Source of the DNA: an uncultured Chloroflexota bacterium
GTDB lineage: Bacteria; Chloroflexota; Chloroflexia; Chloroflexales; Roseiflexaceae
Direction: 5' to 3'
NCBI GenBank assembly: GCA_937876225.1
Contig: CALFIC010000018.1
Location: 1 to 55,087 of the forward strand
Length of the DNA stretch: 55,087 nt
Shown: positions 23,763-31,269 of the stretch, one piece after another
Position numbering within the stretch: position 1 is the stretch's first letter
Layout of the letters: every line of letters begins with the position of its first letter
Position numbers and translations under genes: made by a program
Notes under the pieces: model-generated
What the model saw: only the letters and a program-made list of their open reading frames with translations
Databases searched by the model: none
What the model was told of the DNA's origin: nothing

Positions 23763-24614
23763 ATGGAGTTCAAAAATCTTACCGGCGTGGATATCGCCAC
23801 CATCCATACCGCCTTTGTCGACGCCTTTGGGCAATACGCCGTGCCCATGACGTTGTCGGTCGAGGCCCTCGCCAGCATGATGCAATCCCGCAGTTATACC
23901 GCCGCCCATTCGCTGGGCTGTTTTGTGGATGGCCAGTTGGTGGGCTTCGTGTTGGTCGGTACACGTCAAGTACAGGGTGTCTGGCGCGCTTATGACGTGG
24001 CTACGGGCGTGATTAGCGCCTACCAAAACCAAAAAATCGGCACCCAGTTGCTCACTCAGCTCTTGCCACGATTGACGGCCGCCGGCATGGCTAGCTTCCA
24101 ACTCGAAGTGCTGGTGCAAAACGAAGCTGCTCAGGCGTTATATACCAAGCAGGGTTTTCAGGTCACCCGTCGTTTATGTTGTTATCAAAAAACGTGGGGG
24201 CACAGCGGTGAATTGGCGGGGCATTCGTCGCCATCGGCACCGCCTACGGCGCTCGCCACCGTCGACGAAGTGCAGTTTGGGGCCTTCGTGCCCAGCTGGC
24301 AAAATGCCTTGGCGACCTATCGGATTGACCCCGACCAATACCATCTCGAAACCATCTCTGCGGGCGCCGAATTAATCGCCTACGGTATCATCCAGCGCCA
24401 ATCGTATACGATCTTGCAGTTGGGGATTGCCCCTGCTTCCCGTCAGCCGGCACTGCTCGATACCTTGCTAGACCGCCTGGCTCAAGCAGTCGCTGCGCCA
24501 CAATTGCGGATTTTGAACCTCGAAGCCGATTCGTGGTTCGATCAACAATTTCAGGCGTTGGGATGGGAAAACATGGTCAATCAATACGAAATGACTATCC
24601 CTTGCGCTGGGTGA
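23763..24614 (+). CDS. GNAT acetyltransferase
   Basis: The 283-residue protein has a complete N-terminal GNAT domain (about 1-145), with the acetyl-CoA-binding motif SAYQNQKIGTQLL and LEVLVQNEAAQALYTKQGF, characteristic of the RimI-like group. The C-terminal half (about 165-283) looks like a second, degraded GNAT-like fold that ends FQALGWENMVNQYEMTI, without a clear CoA loop. Tandem GNAT proteins are known. The acetyl acceptor cannot be predicted. It follows the SDR gene with 2 nt between. Confidence 0.83.
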   Translation: MEFKNLTGVDIATIHTAFVDAFGQYAVPMTLSVEALASMMQSRSYTAAHSLGCFVDGQLVGFVLVGTRQVQGVWRAYDVATGVISAYQNQKIGTQLLTQLLPRLTAAGMASFQLEVLVQNEAAQALYTKQGFQVTRRLCCYQKTWGHSGELAGHSSPSAPPTALATVDEVQFGAFVPSWQNALATYRIDPDQYHLETISAGAELIAYGIIQRQSYTILQLGIAPASRQPALLDTLLDRLAQAVAAPQLRILNLEADSWFDQQFQALGWENMVNQYEMTIPCAG

Positions 24615-24650
24615 ATACCGCATTTTTAATTTTTAATTCTCCATTTTCAA

Positions 24651-24679
24651 TTCATTGTCTCGCACAAGGCACGCAGAGG
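24651..24679 (+). repeat. 29-bp direct repeat, copy 1
   Basis: TTCATTGTCTCGCACAAGGC and the following nine bases ACGCAGAGG recur at 24747-24775 with a single mismatch (A to G). The two copies are 96 bp apart. Confidence 0.9.
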
Positions 24680-24746
24680 CTCCCAACGTCATTGCATGGC
24701 GCTATAGGCGCAGTGCAATCTCCTTACAGGAGCGTACGATACACGT

Positions 24747-24775
24747 TTCATTGTCTCGCACAGGGCACGCAGAGG
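24747..24775 (+). repeat. 29-bp direct repeat, copy 2
   Basis: This is the second copy of the 24651-24679 repeat, just before the heptamer array. The GCACnnGGCACGCAGAGG style recalls degenerate intergenic filler repeats of Chloroflexota. Confidence 0.9.
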
Positions 24776-24793
24776 ACGTAGCGATTTTGGTAG

Positions 24794-24849
24794 TTGGTGG
24801 TTGGTGGTTGGTGGTTGGTGGTTGGTGGTTGGTGGTTGGTGGTTGGTGG
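24794..24849. repeat. heptamer tandem repeat (TTGGTGG)8
   Basis: Eight perfect TTGGTGG units lie in the intergenic region. Unit length is the same as the GGGAATT array at the left window edge, but this one is outside any gene. Confidence 0.97.
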
Positions 24850-24918
24850 TTGTCATCGTATGGCGCCTCGGTAATTGTATATCTTTAGGTAGGGAGATTC
24901 CACGCTACGGTTGCTGTG

Positions 24919-24938
24919 GCACCCGGCATGGAATGACG
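24919..24938 (-). repeat. 20-bp interspersed repeat, copy 1
   Basis: The minus strand reads CGTCATTCCATGCCGGGTGC, matching 31108-31127 on the plus strand with one mismatch. Confidence 0.75.
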
Positions 24939-25044
24939 CTGGGGAGCGGGTAATTCCTGCTTCCGACTTCACGCTTCCGACTTCACAGTGGCGTGTGATT
25001 GCACCTATCGCCGACATATTCATCACGCCGCCAGTTCGTTTTTT

Positions 25045-25053
25045 TGTTATGAT
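25045..25053 (+). promoter_or_regulatory. extended -10 promoter of tpx
   Basis: TGTTATGAT lies 35 nt before the tpx ATG, following a T-run. Confidence 0.5.
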
Positions 25054-25088
25054 AATACATGGAATAAGGAACATACGAGGAGAAGACA

Positions 25089-25598
25089 ATGGAACGTGCG
25101 AACGCATTTGATTTTATTGGCCCCAAGACGTTGGTTGGTCCCGAGCTCAAAGTTGGTGACAAGGCTCCGGCATTTGTGTTGCTTGGCCAAGACCTCAAAG
25201 ACCTCGACAGTGCCACTTTGGCCGGCAAGCCGATGTTGATTAGCGTGGTGCCATCAGTTGACACCGGCGTCTGTGATTTGCAGACCAAGCGCTTCAACGA
25301 AGAGGCCGGCGCCCAAGGTGACAAAATCACCTTTTTGACCGTTAGCGCCGACTTGCCCTTTGCATTGCGCCGCTACTGTGGGGCCAACGACATCAAAAAC
25401 ATCGTCGTCGCCACCGATCATCGCACCATGGCATTTGGCGCCGCCTATGGCACCTATGTCAAAGAAATCCGCCTCGAAAGCCGGGCCGTGTTTGTGGTAG
25501 ACGCCGCCGGCGTCATCCAATACGCCGAATACGTGCCAGTGGCCGGTCAACACCCCAACTACGACGCTGCCTTGGCCGTCATCACCGCGTTGGTGTAA
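25089..25598 (+). CDS. tpx: thiol peroxidase (Tpx, atypical 2-Cys peroxiredoxin)
   Basis: Tpx reduces hydroperoxides using thioredoxin. The 169-residue protein has the peroxidatic cysteine in PSVDTGVCDLQTKRFNEE (Cys62) and the resolving cysteine in ALRRYCGAN (Cys97), the spacing of Tpx. Length is typical. GAGGAG lies before the ATG, with an extended -10 35 nt upstream. It stands alone; its right flank carries a hairpin (25630-25662) that may be its terminator. Confidence 0.96.
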   Translation: MERANAFDFIGPKTLVGPELKVGDKAPAFVLLGQDLKDLDSATLAGKPMLISVVPSVDTGVCDLQTKRFNEEAGAQGDKITFLTVSADLPFALRRYCGANDIKNIVVATDHRTMAFGAAYGTYVKEIRLESRAVFVVDAAGVIQYAEYVPVAGQHPNYDAALAVITALV

Positions 25599-25629
25599 TT
25601 GGTTGTTGGCACCCATAATTTCGTGCAAC

Positions 25630-25662
25630 GGGACAGGTGATACCACCGGTATCATCTGTCCC
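25630..25662. terminator. hairpin between tpx and lysA
   Basis: Two 15-nt arms (GGGACAGGTGATACC / GGTATCATCTGTCCC, one G-U pair) with a 3-nt loop lie directly upstream of the lysA -10 element. It could end tpx or act as an operator of lysA. No T-tract follows. Confidence 0.6.
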
Positions 25663-25663
25663 T

Positions 25664-25672
25664 TGGTATAAT
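25664..25672 (+). promoter_or_regulatory. extended -10 promoter of lysA
   Basis: TGGTATAAT, 32 nt before the lysA ATG, inside a CCTTG/CAAGG inverted repeat (25661-25677). Confidence 0.6.
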
Positions 25673-25704
25673 CAAGGCAATTGTTGGCTACGAAAGGAAC
25701 CCCC

Positions 25705-27009
25705 ATGTCACTCAATCACGTCTGGCCGCTGACCGCCGCGCTTGCGCCCAATGGTCATTTGACTATTGCAGGCCATGATGTGGTCGAGTTGGCTGCGCAA
25801 TACGACACACCGTTATACCTGTTTGACGAATTCACCATCCGCGACATGTGCCAAGCCTATATACGAGCTTGTCGCGACTGTGGCGCGGGTGATGCCATCG
25901 TCCATTATGCCGGTAAAGCGTTGTTGACCACTGCCATTGCCCAATTGGTCTATAGCGAAGGCTTAGCCCTCGACGTGGTGTCGGGTGGCGAATTGGCGTT
26001 GGCGTTACACGCCGGCGTGCCGGCGGCACACATCCACCTCCATGGCAACGCCAAAACGCCTCGTGAAATCGACGAGGCTTTGGTGGCTGGGATTGGCGCG
26101 ATTGTGGTCGACAATCTCGATGAGTTGGCCTTGGTCATCGCCAAAACCAACGGCCGCACTACGCCCTTCCACATCCAAATCCGCGTCACCCCCGATATCG
26201 CTGCCGACACCCATCATCACATCCAGACGGGGCATTATGCCTCAAAGTTTGGCTTCCCCCTCGAGGCCTTGCCCCAAGTAGGGGCGATGATCCAGGCGGC
26301 GAGTGGCGTACATTTGACGGCAATTCATGCCCACCTCGGTTCACAGATTTTCGATGCCCATACCCATGTAGCGGCGGTCGATGTGTTGCTCGCGCAGGTG
26401 GCGATGCTCCAGCGTGACTATGGGATTACCATCGAAGCGCTCAATATTGGTGGTGGCCTGGCCGTGGCCTATGTAGCCGACCAGCAACCACCCGATATCA
26501 CCACCGCAGTCGCGGCGATTTGGCAACAATTGGTGGCAGGGTGTGCGCGGCACGGTCTGGGGCGCTTGCGCCTCGAGCTCGAGCCCGGGCGCTCGATTGT
26601 GGCGCGGGCGGGCGTGGCGGTGTACCGCGTGATTGGCGGCAAGGCGGTGCGTGATTTGCCACGCTGGGTGCATGTGGATGGTGGCATGGCCGACAATATC
26701 CGCCCCGCCTTGTATGGCGCCAAATATACCGCTCTCATCGCCAATCGTGCGACCGCAGTAGCTGACGAAGTGGTCAATGTGGCGGGGCGTTATTGCGAAT
26801 CGGGTGACGTGTTGTTGCACGATACCGCTCTCGCATCCCCACAGGTGGGCGATTTGGTGGCCTTGGCGACGGCCGGCGCCTATACGGTAAGCATGGCCAG
26901 CAACTACAATCTGGTACCCCGCCCCACCGTGTTGCTGCTACGGGCCGGCGCCGTGCAGGTGATGCGCCGCCGCGAAAGTTATGCCGATATGTGGCGCCTC
27001 GATGGGTAA
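25705..27009 (+). CDS. lysA: diaminopimelate decarboxylase
   Basis: LysA is a PLP enzyme that makes lysine from meso-diaminopimelate. The 434-residue protein has the PLP lysine in HYAGKALL (Lys71), AHLGSQIFD, the glycine loop NIGGGLAV, EPGRSIV, the DGGMADNIRPALYGA segment and GRYCESGD with the active-site cysteine of the partner subunit. Together these fit LysA better than arginine/ornithine or carboxynorspermidine decarboxylases. The ATG at 25705 follows AAAGGAA. The gene stands alone, and no other lysine gene is present. Confidence 0.94.
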   Translation: MSLNHVWPLTAALAPNGHLTIAGHDVVELAAQYDTPLYLFDEFTIRDMCQAYIRACRDCGAGDAIVHYAGKALLTTAIAQLVYSEGLALDVVSGGELALALHAGVPAAHIHLHGNAKTPREIDEALVAGIGAIVVDNLDELALVIAKTNGRTTPFHIQIRVTPDIAADTHHHIQTGHYASKFGFPLEALPQVGAMIQAASGVHLTAIHAHLGSQIFDAHTHVAAVDVLLAQVAMLQRDYGITIEALNIGGGLAVAYVADQQPPDITTAVAAIWQQLVAGCARHGLGRLRLELEPGRSIVARAGVAVYRVIGGKAVRDLPRWVHVDGGMADNIRPALYGAKYTALIANRATAVADEVVNVAGRYCESGDVLLHDTALASPQVGDLVALATAGAYTVSMASNYNLVPRPTVLLLRAGAVQVMRRRESYADMWRLDG

Positions 27010-27165
27010 TTGGGGTGGTGACACCATTCCTGCAACCTTTTTGGACATCCTAACGTAAAACTCGCATACCTCGTGACACCACTCTCAAAACCTTGTATAT
27101 TGAGAAATAAAATATGGCTGTCACGGGGCTTCCGTTTTTTGATCGGTAACATATAAGGAATCATT

Positions 27166-27702
27166 ATGAGCAATCAATCTGGGTCGGCGTTTTGGACCTG
27201 TCCGCAGTGTGGTGGCATGGGCTCGGTGCTCGACAGTCGCTGTCCGCAATGTGGCACGGTGCGCCCCATTAACCCTATTACCACCACTGTGACGCCTATC
27301 AACACTAATTCTCCCGTTACCGCTCCACTATCCCCTATCGTTGGGCAGGTGTTGCCCATTAATCAACCCCAAGTACAACCCATCGGTCAACAGACCTGTC
27401 CTCGTTGTGGCACCGTAAACAGTGGCGCGGCTTTGGCCTGTAGTAGCTGTGGGGTCTTTTTGAGCCAACCTACGCCGGCGAGCACATCGGCGCGCGCCCC
27501 GCGCAGTCGTATCGTGGCAGCCCTGTTGGGATTGTTCCTCGGATTCTTTGGGGCGCAATATTTTTATATGGGGCGGCGACCCTTGGGGGTCCTGAGTCTC
27601 GCATTGTGTTGGACCGGCTTCCCAGGGGTGGTGGGGGTGATGGAAGGCTTGCGCTTGCTGGTTATCGACGATGCCCAATTTGCCCGTGAATGTGTGGGGT
27701 AG
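27166..27702 (+). CDS. zinc-ribbon and TM2 domain membrane protein
   Basis: The 178-residue protein has two CxxC...CxxC zinc ribbons (CPQCGGMGSVLDSRCPQCG at about 12-30, and CPRCG...CSSCG at about 79-97), joined by a Pro/Thr/Ile-rich linker. A C-terminal TM2 domain follows: two membrane helices with LGLFLGFFGAQYFYMGR, matching the family pattern G.fGaH.FY.Gr. TM2 proteins are small membrane proteins of unknown function. AAGGAA precedes the ATG. It ends before a bidirectional hairpin. Confidence 0.88.
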   Translation: MSNQSGSAFWTCPQCGGMGSVLDSRCPQCGTVRPINPITTTVTPINTNSPVTAPLSPIVGQVLPINQPQVQPIGQQTCPRCGTVNSGAALACSSCGVFLSQPTPASTSARAPRSRIVAALLGLFLGFFGAQYFYMGRRPLGVLSLALCWTGFPGVVGVMEGLRLLVIDDAQFARECVG

Positions 27703-27731
27703 GGTGGTGCCATGCGATTGTGTTGTATTCT

Positions 27732-27757
27732 ACTGACGGGGGAAATTCCCCGTCAGT
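27732..27757. terminator. bidirectional terminator
   Basis: ACTGACGGGG / CCCCGTCAGT with a 6-nt loop lies between the convergent TM2 and mutarotase genes. T-tracts are weak. Confidence 0.6.
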
Positions 27758-27821
27758 GTTTGGCAGTGCAGAAGTACAATTTTTTGTTGGTACAGCATAA
27801 TTTTGGCGAAGTATTGCCTAA

Positions 27822-28142
27822 TCAGGCCAAATGAAACACTTCTTCGAGGGTGGTCAGTGAGGTATCGGCTGATCCACTACTGAGTGTTTCGAAAAACGGT
27901 GCCATTGAGGCTTGCCAGCGCGTATTGACTTCCTCGTTTTGCATACCGGCCACAGCCGCGGCAAAATCGGGGGTTTCGACGTACCCTACTAGCAACCCAT
28001 CCGTATGCAAAAACAGCGAATAATTGTGCCAGCCATGGCGCGTCAGTGCCGCCCGCATGTCGTCCCAGACCTGCTCGTGGCGCAATTTGTATTCGGCGCG
28101 CATGTCGGCGCGCACTTTGAGCAAAAAACAAACACGTTGCAT
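27822..28142 (-). CDS. rhaM: L-rhamnose mutarotase-like protein
   Basis: RhaM interconverts the anomers of L-rhamnose. The 106-residue protein fits the small family: KLRHEQVWDDM near residue 20 (the conserved His), NYSLFLHTDGLLVGYVETPDF in the middle and the conserved Trp in NTRWQASMAPFFE. GAGGGAA lies just before the ATG at 28142. No other rhamnose-catabolism gene is in the window, so it may serve another sugar or a distant operon. Confidence 0.9.
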   Translation of the reverse strand: MQRVCFLLKVRADMRAEYKLRHEQVWDDMRAALTRHGWHNYSLFLHTDGLLVGYVETPDFAAAVAGMQNEEVNTRWQASMAPFFETLSSGSADTSLTTLEEVFHLA

Positions 28143-28363
28143 GATATTCCCTCAATGCTGAAAAAAACGGTGTGGCTATGGTAGCACGAAGTAGGGCGGG
28201 TGACTGCCACAAAAAACCAACGATTTCAGAAGATTTGGTGGTGGGGTGGTGGGGGCTGTTGTGGTGTGATAATCTTACGGATGGTATATTGGAAAATCAA
28301 AAAACACGCGCTATTTCTGACATATAATGAAAAAAATATGTGTTTAGGGGTGAATCGCACGCG

Positions 28364-28993
28364 ATGAACGCAGAAATCCAATTGTCAGACGACAACAAAT
28401 CAACCGAGCAACAAATCATGGCCCGGATGCGCCGGGCTGGGCGTGGGAGTGTCTGGAGCGCAGCTCAATTACTCCCAATCGCCAATCGCAATACCATCGA
28501 TCAAGCGTTGACCCGCTTGCTCCGCAAAGGGGTCATCCGCCGGATTTGCCACGGATTATACCTATACCCACAGTCGCATCCGATGCTTGGTGAAGCTCCT
28601 GCCAGCGTGCCGGCGGTGCTGGCGGCCCTCAATGCCAGCGAACCTACTCCGTTGGTGGCGAGTGGTGCCTATGCCTGTTTTTTGTTGGGGGTGCTTCGAG
28701 ACATGCCTAGCGAAATCGTGTTACTCAGTGCCACTACCACCCGCGATATCCAATTACCCACCGTGCGGATGCGGATTCGCATTGCGGCACCACGCTACTT
28801 GGCGGGGGCTGGGCGCTTGAGTGGCGTGCTCATCCAGGCCTGGCGCCACATGGGCGTCGACCAGATCGACGATGCCCATATTGCCTGGCTCCGCCAGCAG
28901 ATTCCTACGGTCAGTCGCTATACCTTGCAAGCCGACGAAGCGCTCGCACCTGCCTGGATGCATGCACGCTTGCGGCAGTTGTATGAAGTATGA
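28364..28993 (+). CDS. AbiEi/DUF6088-like winged-helix protein, orphan
   Basis: The 209-residue protein starts with a winged-helix DNA-binding domain (STEQQIMARMRRAGRGSVW..., then NTIDQALTRLLRKGVIRRICHGLYLYP), the hallmark of AbiEi-type antitoxins and DUF6088 proteins. The C-terminal part (about 75-209) follows their layout. In type IV toxin-antitoxin and abortive infection loci such a gene precedes an AbiEii nucleotidyltransferase toxin; here the next gene is a convergent hydantoinase and no toxin is present. The ATG at 28364 follows TAGGGG; a GTG at 28340 is possible. A TATAAT lies at 28323-28328. Confidence 0.75.
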   Translation: MNAEIQLSDDNKSTEQQIMARMRRAGRGSVWSAAQLLPIANRNTIDQALTRLLRKGVIRRICHGLYLYPQSHPMLGEAPASVPAVLAALNASEPTPLVASGAYACFLLGVLRDMPSEIVLLSATTTRDIQLPTVRMRIRIAAPRYLAGAGRLSGVLIQAWRHMGVDQIDDAHIAWLRQQIPTVSRYTLQADEALAPAWMHARLRQLYEV

Positions 28994-28995
28994 AA

Positions 28996-29029
28996 GGTGT
29001 AGGTGTGAGGCATGCCTCATACCTACACC
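28996..29029. terminator. near-perfect 34-bp palindrome, bidirectional terminator
   Basis: GGTGTAGGTGTGAGGCA pairs with its complement with one G-U pair and no loop. It overlaps the stop codon region of the convergent hydantoinase gene. Confidence 0.65.
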
Positions 29030-31035
29030 AGCGTAATCGTCATACTCAGCGTGTCGTGTACCACTGCCTGCCAGCCGCTGGGGATGACCGTCGTGGCGTC
29101 GAGCTGCGTAATTACTGCCGGACCTACAATCAGATCGTGGGGGACGAGTTGATCGCGTTGATAGATTGCCGTCAGTACCGCCTGCTCGTCGTCGTTGGGG
29201 TAGGCCATCACGGTTTGTACCGGCGTGCAAGGACCATCGCGCGTGGGGAGTGCCGATGATGGGAGCACCGTGGCAGCGCTGGCCATGGTATGCCGTAGCA
29301 TCGCAATATCGATGGCACGTGCTGGGTTGGCATGCCCATAGCGGCGCTGATGTAATTCGTGGAAGCGTTGCTGGCTCTGTTGGAGCAGCGCCTCGTCAAT
29401 CTGAGGTGTACCGTTGCTTGTACTGATCAACGGCACATCAAGCTCAAAGGCTTGGCCGCTGTAGCGCATCGCCAGATGTATGGTATGCCCAAACGCATCG
29501 GGGTGCTCGCCATCGCTGATAAGGGCGGTGGTTAATTCGGCACTGGTATCCGCAATCATGACATTGAGTTGTGCGACTGTGAGTTGATCAAACCGTACTT
29601 GGAGCGTGCGGGTGCTACTGCGGGTCACCGCCGCACTCAGCATCCCCAGCGCCGACAATACCCCCGGGTAGCGTGGCACAATCACGCTGGTCATGCCCAG
29701 TTCTTGGGCTAAATGGACGGCATGCAGTGGTCCCGCACCGCCAAATGCCACCAAGGCGAAATCACGTGGGTTGTAGCCACGCTCGACCGAAATCGTGCGC
29801 ACTGCCCGCGCCATCGCCGCATTGACCACCCGAATCGCCCCCAAAGCCGCCTGAATCGGCGTGGTGGCGATGGTGTCTGCCACTGCGGTGATGGCGTGGG
29901 TGGCTCGTTGGCTATCGAGGGTCATCGTGCCCCCCAAGAAGGCATCGCTCCGCAAGCGCCCCAGCACCACATTGGCATCAGTGACGGTGGCCAGATCGCC
30001 CTTGCCGTAGCACGCCGGCCCGGGGTCAGCGCCAGCACTTTGTGGCCCTACCCGCAACGCACCACCGCCGTCACGGCGGATGAGCGATCCACCCCCGGCT
30101 CCCACCGTGTGGATGTCGAGGCTCGGGAGGCGTACCGGTAATCCCCCTACCGCCGACCCACTACTCCGCGGCAAATCGCCGTCACACAAGGCGACATCTG
30201 TCGATGTGCCCCCCATGTCAAACGAAATAATCTGTGCGATGTTGATTTGCTGTGCAACGGCAAACGCCCCCACAATCCCCCCCGCTGGTCCCGACAAGGT
30301 AGTCCGCGCCGGTAAGGCTTGGGCCGTTGCCACCCCCATGCTGCCCCCATCTGACGCCATGATGCGTAGGCGCGTCGCTGGCGGTAAATGTGTGGCCAAA
30401 TAAGTCAGATAACGTGACATAATCGGTGCTACATAGGCATTGACCACGGTCGTGGCGGTGCGTTCGTATTCACGTGCCTCGTTGACAATCTGATGCGATA
30501 GCGAAATCTGCCACAAGGGGTTGTGCGCTTGCAACAGCGCCCCGATCCGCAGCTCGTGGGCCGGATTGGCATAGGCGTGGAGCAAACAAACCGCAATCGA
30601 TTGCACATGGTGCGCTTCGAGAAGCGGAATCAATGCCATCACATCGGCATCATCAAGCGGAGTAATCGTTTGTTGGTCAAACGTGGTGCGCTCGTTGACC
30701 TCGAGCCGCAATGCGTCGGGCACGAGCGGTGCCGGGCGGGTTTGGTTCATATCGTACAGTGATGGGCGATCGCCTCGGCCAATCACCAGCACATCGCGGA
30801 AACCGGCGGTAGTAATCAGTGCGGTCACCGCACCCCGGCGCTCGAGCAAGGAGTTGGTGGCGACAGTGGTGCCATGAATCAAAATTGCCGGCGCCGAATG
30901 GAGCGCTACTTCATCCAATAATGCAGCACTAGGGTTGTGCGGCGTGCTGAGGCGTTTGGCGATGTGCAATTCCCCATCAGCAATCATCACGAAATCGGTA
31001 AATGTACCGCCGGTATCCACACCCATGCGTTGCAT
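29023..31035 (-). CDS. hydantoinase/oxoprolinase family, subunit A (HyuA-like)
   Basis: The 670-residue protein is an ATP-dependent hydantoinase A/acetophenone carboxylase-type subunit: N-terminal GVDTGGTFTDFVMI, then SFDMGGTSTDVALCDG, GPACYGKG and DFALVAFGGAGPLHA. These enzymes open cyclic amides such as 5-oxoproline or N-methylhydantoin, or carboxylate ketones, together with a HyuB subunit. No hyuB gene adjoins it, which is unusual. AAGGA lies before the ATG at 31035. The substrate cannot be assigned. Confidence 0.92.
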   Translation of the reverse strand: MQRMGVDTGGTFTDFVMIADGELHIAKRLSTPHNPSAALLDEVALHSAPAILIHGTTVATNSLLERRGAVTALITTAGFRDVLVIGRGDRPSLYDMNQTRPAPLVPDALRLEVNERTTFDQQTITPLDDADVMALIPLLEAHHVQSIAVCLLHAYANPAHELRIGALLQAHNPLWQISLSHQIVNEAREYERTATTVVNAYVAPIMSRYLTYLATHLPPATRLRIMASDGGSMGVATAQALPARTTLSGPAGGIVGAFAVAQQINIAQIISFDMGGTSTDVALCDGDLPRSSGSAVGGLPVRLPSLDIHTVGAGGGSLIRRDGGGALRVGPQSAGADPGPACYGKGDLATVTDANVVLGRLRSDAFLGGTMTLDSQRATHAITAVADTIATTPIQAALGAIRVVNAAMARAVRTISVERGYNPRDFALVAFGGAGPLHAVHLAQELGMTSVIVPRYPGVLSALGMLSAAVTRSSTRTLQVRFDQLTVAQLNVMIADTSAELTTALISDGEHPDAFGHTIHLAMRYSGQAFELDVPLISTSNGTPQIDEALLQQSQQRFHELHQRRYGHANPARAIDIAMLRHTMASAATVLPSSALPTRDGPCTPVQTVMAYPNDDEQAVLTAIYQRDQLVPHDLIVGPAVITQLDATTVIPSGWQAVVHDTLSMTITLV

Positions 31036-31107
31036 CGTTTTTTCCTTGCATTACCCAACATTGATTTGCTTTATTATAACTAATACCTACACCAAACCCC
31101 TACCCCG

Positions 31108-31147
31108 CGTCATTCCATGCAGGGTGCGCGCACCCGGAGCATGGAAT
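31108..31147. repeat. interspersed repeat copy 2 with nested palindromes
   Basis: CGTCATTCCATGCAGGGTGC (31108-31127) matches 24919-24938 in the opposite orientation with one mismatch. Here it forms a hairpin, ATTCCATG...CATGGAAT, around GGGTGCGCGCACCC. Confidence 0.75.
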
Positions 31148-31225
31148 CTTCCCGCGTTTGCTACTTCATTGGCATACGATTGCATAATCATGCCAGTGAC
31201 TGCGGACTGTTGTGTTTCTGCGCCG

Positions 31226-31234
31226 TGGTATTAT
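31226..31234 (+). promoter_or_regulatory. extended -10 promoter of alditol oxidase
   Basis: TGGTATTAT, 35 nt before the ATG. Confidence 0.55.
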
Positions 31235-31269
31235 GGGAATCTATCAGTACACACCAAAGGAATAGTGCC

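Larger units (their letters stand above)
24615..25088. other. 474-bp repeat-rich intergenic region
   Basis: No gene is seen. It holds two near-identical 29-bp direct repeats (24651-24679 and 24747-24775), an eight-unit heptamer repeat (24794-24849), a 20-bp copy of an interspersed repeat (24919-24938), and an AT/TTC low-complexity stretch (CTTCCGACTTCACG, twice, near 24960-24984). The only likely signal is the tpx promoter at its right end (TGTTATGAT, 25045-25053). Confidence 0.8.

Noticed and set aside
28364..31035. A complete toxin-antitoxin pair formed by the AbiEi-like gene and its neighbour
   Set aside because: The neighbour is on the opposite strand and is a hydantoinase A, not an AbiEii toxin.
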